Part shown: positions 6,275 to 9,354 of the stretch, piece by piece
How positions within the stretch are numbered: the stretch's first letter is position 1
Layout of the letters: every line of letters starts with the position of its first letter
Origin: an uncultured Synechococcus sp.
Lineage (GTDB): Bacteria > Cyanobacteriota > Cyanobacteriia > PCC-6307 > Cyanobiaceae
Direction: 5' to 3'
DNA: 9,354 nt
NCBI GenBank assembly: GCA_913020095.1
Contig: CAJWAH010000049.1
Span: 1 to 9,354, forward strand
Made by a program: the position numbers and the translations under genes
The notes under the pieces: model-generated
What the model was told of the DNA's origin: nothing
The model's database searches: none
The model's input: the letters and a program-made list of their open reading frames with translations, nothing else

Positions 6275-7159
6275 ATGCGTCGTTGGCTGCCCGCTCTCTG
6301 CGCCGCGGCGTTGCTCTCCCCTGTGCTGCCAGCGCGAGCCCTGGTTCCCTACGTCTATGTGCCCACGAGCGAAGAGCTCAACGATGCGGGAGTCAACATT
6401 GCAGGCGCCGCGGCCGGGCTGTTGAGAATCGGCCAGATCGCAGAAGCCCGGCGCCTGGGGCGTTTGGCTGTGCAACTGCTTCCAGATGATCCGCGGGCCT
6501 GGCTGGTCTTGGCTGAAGCCGAACTGCGCAGCTCCGATGAGAACAACCGCAGCGAACAGGCGGCCAAAGCCGAAGCAGCCCTGGCTCGCGCCAAAGAACT
6601 CGATCCCAAAAACGCTGGCGTTTGGTTTGCCGAAGGTTCCCTCAACCTGCGCAACAACCGGCCGGCCGCTGCCGAAAAACTGCTGAAAGAAGGTCTGCGC
6701 TTAGACCCTAAAAACCCTGGCGCATATTTCGATCTGGGCAACGCCCAGATCAAGCAGGGCAACTTGGGCGCGGCCTTGAAATCCTTTGAAAAAGCATCGG
6801 GACTGCGTCAAAACTTTTGGGAAGCCGTCAACAACCAAGGCATCGTTTTATTTGAAGAGGACCGGCGTGACGATGCCATCGATCGCTGGCGCCAAGCGGT
6901 GGAAATGAGCGACGGCGAAGCCGAGCCAATGCTGGCCCTCGCCGCTGCTCTCTATGCCAACGGCGATGACTCAGCCGACACGCTGGGTCTAGCGGTTCAA
7001 GCCCTGATCAAGCAGCCCGATTACGTTCTGGCCGCCTTTCAAGAGGATCAGCTGTGGGGGCCAAAACTCGTTGCAGCCACCCAGGAGCTCTTTGAAAACG
7101 AGCAAGTCAAAGGTGCTGTGCGGCGTGCCAAGGGGTTGGCGACCTTCCAAAGCAACTAG
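6275..7159 (+). CDS. Exported tetratricopeptide-repeat (TPR) protein
   Basis: A 294-residue protein with a clear Sec signal peptide. Residues 2-3 are RR, a hydrophobic core runs to about residue 19, and AxA (20-22) precedes a likely cleavage before L23. The mature N terminus, VPYVYVPTSEELNDAG (24-39), is followed by helical TPR-like pairs at about 40-73, 74-110, 115-147, 148-181 and 182-215. Recognisable TPR positions include AWLVLAEAEL, ELDPKNAGVWF, LRLDPKNPGAYFDLGNAQIKQG and WEAVNNQGIVLFEEDRRDDAI. TPRs scaffold protein-protein contacts; the partner, and whether it acts in the periplasm or thylakoid lumen, is unknown. ATG at 6275 is preferred over an ATG at 6224 because it places the signal peptide at the N terminus and lies 20 nt after the queG stop rather than overlapping it. 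AGGA abuts the ATG directly, too close for a good Shine-Dalgarno. Confidence 0.88.
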   Translation: MRRWLPALCAAALLSPVLPARALVPYVYVPTSEELNDAGVNIAGAAAGLLRIGQIAEARRLGRLAVQLLPDDPRAWLVLAEAELRSSDENNRSEQAAKAEAALARAKELDPKNAGVWFAEGSLNLRNNRPAAAEKLLKEGLRLDPKNPGAYFDLGNAQIKQGNLGAALKSFEKASGLRQNFWEAVNNQGIVLFEEDRRDDAIDRWRQAVEMSDGEAEPMLALAAALYANGDDSADTLGLAVQALIKQPDYVLAAFQEDQLWGPKLVAATQELFENEQVKGAVRRAKGLATFQSN

Positions 7160-7171
7160 ACGCCATCTGTA

Positions 7172-7192
7172 GGCTGAGCGCCACTCTTAGCC
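7172..7192 (+). other. Small RNA hairpin candidate upstream of gyrA
   Basis: In the 49-nt gap between the TPR gene and gyrA, GGCTGAG (7172-7178) can pair with CTTAGCC (7186-7192) around a 7-nt loop. One of the seven pairs is a G-U wobble, so the stem fits plus-strand RNA better than the opposite strand. It lacks a following U-tract and is therefore not an intrinsic terminator. It lies 16 nt before the gyrA ATG and could shape its leader. No clear promoter is visible in this gap. Confidence 0.3.
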
Positions 7193-7208
7193 CCTGAACT
7201 CACGCCGC

Positions 7209-9354
7209 ATGGCGGACGAGCGCATCGTTTCGATCTCCCTGCATCAGGAGATGCAGCGCTCGTATCTCGAGTACGCGATGAGCGTGATCGTGGGGCGGGC
7301 GCTGCCAGATGTGCGCGACGGCCTCAAGCCGGTTCAGCGGCGGATTCTTTTTGCGATGCACGAGCTGGGGCTGACCCCAGATCGCCCCTACCGCAAGTGC
7401 GCCCGTGTGGTGGGCGACGTGCTTGGCAAATACCACCCCCATGGTGATCAGGCGGTTTACGACGCCTTGGTGCGGTTGGTGCAGACCTTCGGCTGCCGCA
7501 ATCCGCTGCTCGATGGTCATGGCAACTTCGGCTCGGTTGATGACGATCCACCGGCCGCGATGCGGTACACCGAAACCCGCCTGGCGCCGGTCTCCCATCA
7601 AGCCCTGCTGGAAGAGATCGGCAGCGACACCGTCGACTTCGCCCCCAACTTCGACGGCTCCCAACAGGAACCCACGGTGCTGCCGGCGCAGCTGCCCTTC
7701 CTGCTGCTCAATGGCTGCACGGGCATCGCCGTGGGCATGGCCACCAGCATTCCTCCCCACAACCTCGGCGAGGTGGTGGATGCCTTGGTGGCCCTGATCC
7801 GCAACCCCAACCTCAGCGATGAGAAGTTGCTGCAACTGGTGCCTGGGCCTGATTACCCCACCGGAGGTGTGGTGCTCACCGGCAGCGGATTGCGCGACAC
7901 CTATCTGCATGGCCGCGGCAGCATCCCGATGCGCGGGGTGGCCCATATCGAGGAGGTGCAACCCGGTAAAGGACGCCACAAGCGCAATGCGGTGGTGATC
8001 ACCGAGCTGCCCTATCAACTCAGCAAAGCCGGCTGGATTGAAAAACTGGCGGAACAAGTCAACGACGGCAAAGTCGCCGGCATCGCCGACATCCGCGATG
8101 AAAGCGATCGCGACGGCATGCGGGTGGTGGTGGAACTGCGCCGCGATGCCAACCCTGAACAGGTGCTGGCGCAGCTACACAAACGCACAGCCCTGCAAAA
8201 CAATTTCGGCGCCATCTTGCTGGCGCTGGTCAATGGCCAACCCATCCAGCTGAGCCTGCGCCAGATGCTCCAGCAGTTCCTGGAGTACCGCGAACTGACG
8301 ATGGTGCGGCGCACCCGTTACGCCCTGCGCCGCTGCGAAGAACGCCTGGAAGTGGTGGAGGGTCTGATCAAAGCCCTCGACGACTTGGCCAAGGTGATCC
8401 AAATGATTCAGGACGCCCGCGATGCCGCCAGCGCCAAAGCCAGCCTGCAGGTGCACCTCGACATCACAGAGCGGCAAGCTGACGCCGTGCTCGCCATGCC
8501 CCTGCGCCGCCTCACCGGCCTCGAGCAGGAGAGCCTGCGCAAGGAATTAGAAGAGCTGCGTCAAGAGCAGAGCCGCCTGCGTCACCTGCTCGATGACCGC
8601 AAATCGCTGCTCGACACCCTGGTCAGTGAGCTGAAGCACTTGCGCAAGCGCTATGCCACCCCACGGCGGACAGCGCTGCAAGAAGGGGGCGATGAGCTGG
8701 TGGCGCAGCGCACCGCAGCCCAGCGGCCCAACACTGAAATGCTGCGCAAGCAAGCGCTGGCCAACGTCAGCAACGATCAACAGCTGCTGTGGCAAAGCGA
8801 CGGCATCCTGCGACTGGTGACTCCCCAAGTGCTGGGCCGGCTGCACCTGCTCGACGACCTGGACTTTGGCGATCACGGCTGCAGCGCCAAGTTGCTGCTG
8901 CCGGTGCAACCGGAACCACAACTGCTGGCCTTCACCAGCGGTGGGCGCGTTGCGGCGCTGCGTTGGGAATTTGCGGCACAGCAGCCCGGTCCCTTGGAGC
9001 GCTTCTTGCCCGACAGCGTTGATGGCCAAGCCGAGCAGGTGGTGGATGTATTGGTGGTGCCCCCAGCCGATCAAGACTTCAGCGTTGGTTTGTTGAGCAG
9101 CGATGGCCGCTTCAAACGCCTCGCTGGCCAAGACCTCCGAGAGCTATCCGGACGCGCCACCACCGTGCTCAAGCTCAAGGACGGCGTGCAATTGCAACGG
9201 GTGGTGATGTGCCGACCTGGCGATGATTTAGCGGTGGCCAGCAGCACGGGCCGCATGCTGCGTCTGCCCATTGATGACAGCACCATCCCGGTGATGGGCC
9301 GCACGGCCCAGGGTCCGGTGTTGATGCGCTTGCTGCCGGGCGAATCGATTGTGG
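7209..9354 (+). CDS. gyrA: Type IIA topoisomerase subunit A, GyrA/ParC-like paralog, C terminus outside the window
   Basis: This is the DNA cleavage-rejoining subunit of gyrase or topoisomerase IV; it works with a GyrB/ParE ATPase subunit. ATG at 7209 opens 715 codons without a stop to the window edge. Visible parts are the N-terminal arm ([17 protein letters not shown], 18-34), the winged-helix/quinolone-pocket segment with [10 protein letters not shown] (76-85), the catalytic tyrosine Y120 in [21 protein letters not shown] (147-160), GIAVGMAT (172-179), the tower with ITELPYQ (264-270), and a coiled coil at about 365-480. From about 520 come beta-pinwheel blades such as [12 protein letters not shown] (575-586) and [10 protein letters not shown] (680-689). 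The GyrA box (QRRGGKG type) is not found where expected at about 545-560. Cyanobacteria commonly carry two A subunits, and this one resembles the second, ParC-like copy, so the symbol is used loosely. It follows the TPR gene by 49 nt. Confidence 0.93.
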   Translation, partial: MADERIVSISLHQEMQRSYLEYAMSVIVGRALPDVRDGLKPVQRRILFAMHELGLTPDRPYRKCARVVGDVLGKYHPHGDQAVYDALVRLVQTFGCRNPLLDGHGNFGSVDDDPPAAMRYTETRLAPVSHQALLEEIGSDTVDFAPNFDGSQQEPTVLPAQLPFLLLNGCTGIAVGMATSIPPHNLGEVVDALVALIRNPNLSDEKLLQLVPGPDYPTGGVVLTGSGLRDTYLHGRGSIPMRGVAHIEEVQPGKGRHKRNAVVITELPYQLSKAGWIEKLAEQVNDGKVAGIADIRDESDRDGMRVVVELRRDANPEQVLAQLHKRTALQNNFGAILLALVNGQPIQLSLRQMLQQFLEYRELTMVRRTRYALRRCEERLEVVEGLIKALDDLAKVIQMIQDARDAASAKASLQVHLDITERQADAVLAMPLRRLTGLEQESLRKELEELRQEQSRLRHLLDDRKSLLDTLVSELKHLRKRYATPRRTALQEGGDELVAQRTAAQRPNTEMLRKQALANVSNDQQLLWQSDGILRLVTPQVLGRLHLLDDLDFGDHGCSAKLLLPVQPEPQLLAFTSGGRVAALRWEFAAQQPGPLERFLPDSVDGQAEQVVDVLVVPPADQDFSVGLLSSDGRFKRLAGQDLRELSGRATTVLKLKDGVQLQRVVMCRPGDDLAVASSTGRMLRLPIDDSTIPVMGRTAQGPVLMRLLPGESIV

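Noticed and set aside
7172..7192. Hairpin before gyrA as a terminator of the queG-TPR transcript
   Set aside because: No U-tract follows the stem; it may only be a leader structure.
7200..8057. Minus-strand open frame (285 codons) opposite the topoisomerase gene
   Set aside because: Shadow of the highly conserved N-terminal half of the A subunit; no recognisable motif.
8547..9131. Minus-strand open frame (194 codons) opposite the 3' part of the topoisomerase gene
   Set aside because: Gln/Ala-rich antisense translation with no domain, overlapping a continuous plus-strand coding frame.

Overview
The window looks like a chromosomal housekeeping segment from a picocyanobacterium of the marine or brackish Synechococcus/Cyanobium group. 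The evidence is protein-level resemblance (ArgH N terminus, DUF502 protein, long NusB, gyrase-A paralog), a G+C content of roughly 60% judged by eye, and dense packing with few Shine-Dalgarno sites. The cyanobacterial HIP1 octamer (GCGATCGC) occurs only twice (282-289 and 8104-8111), far below HIP1-rich freshwater genomes. No species can be named from the sequence alone.

The left part (1-5311) is read entirely on the minus strand. In transcription order it holds a small four-helix membrane protein (HpsJ-like, 4661-5311), a DUF502 membrane protein (3864-4607), nusB (3249-3860), ftsY (1761-3245), a GAF + SpoIIE-type PP2C phosphatase (345-1718) and the 5' part of argH (1-335, cut by the window edge). 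Spacers are 53, 3, 3, 42 and 9 nt. DUF502-nusB-ftsY has two junctions with the same stop-CCC-ATG layout, and the argH ribosome-binding site overlaps the stop codon of the phosphatase gene. This looks like one transcription unit or a few closely linked ones.

The right part (5343-9354) is read on the plus strand: queG (epoxyqueuosine reductase), an exported TPR protein, and a type IIA topoisomerase A subunit open at the window edge. The two blocks diverge from a spacer of only about 31 nt (5312-5342), with a GTG start inferred on each side.

By role the genes cover membrane protein targeting (FtsY), transcription antitermination and rRNA synthesis (NusB), DNA topology (GyrA/ParC-like), tRNA wobble modification (QueG), arginine synthesis (ArgH) and probable partner-switch signalling (PP2C). 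I see no mobile element, phage gene, CRISPR array, tRNA, rRNA or defence system. No non-coding stretch exceeds 53 nt. The points most worth checking are the topoisomerase paralog that lacks a GyrA box, the short QueG, the long NusB, the orphan phosphatase and the very compact junctions. I do not see a convincing undescribed system.
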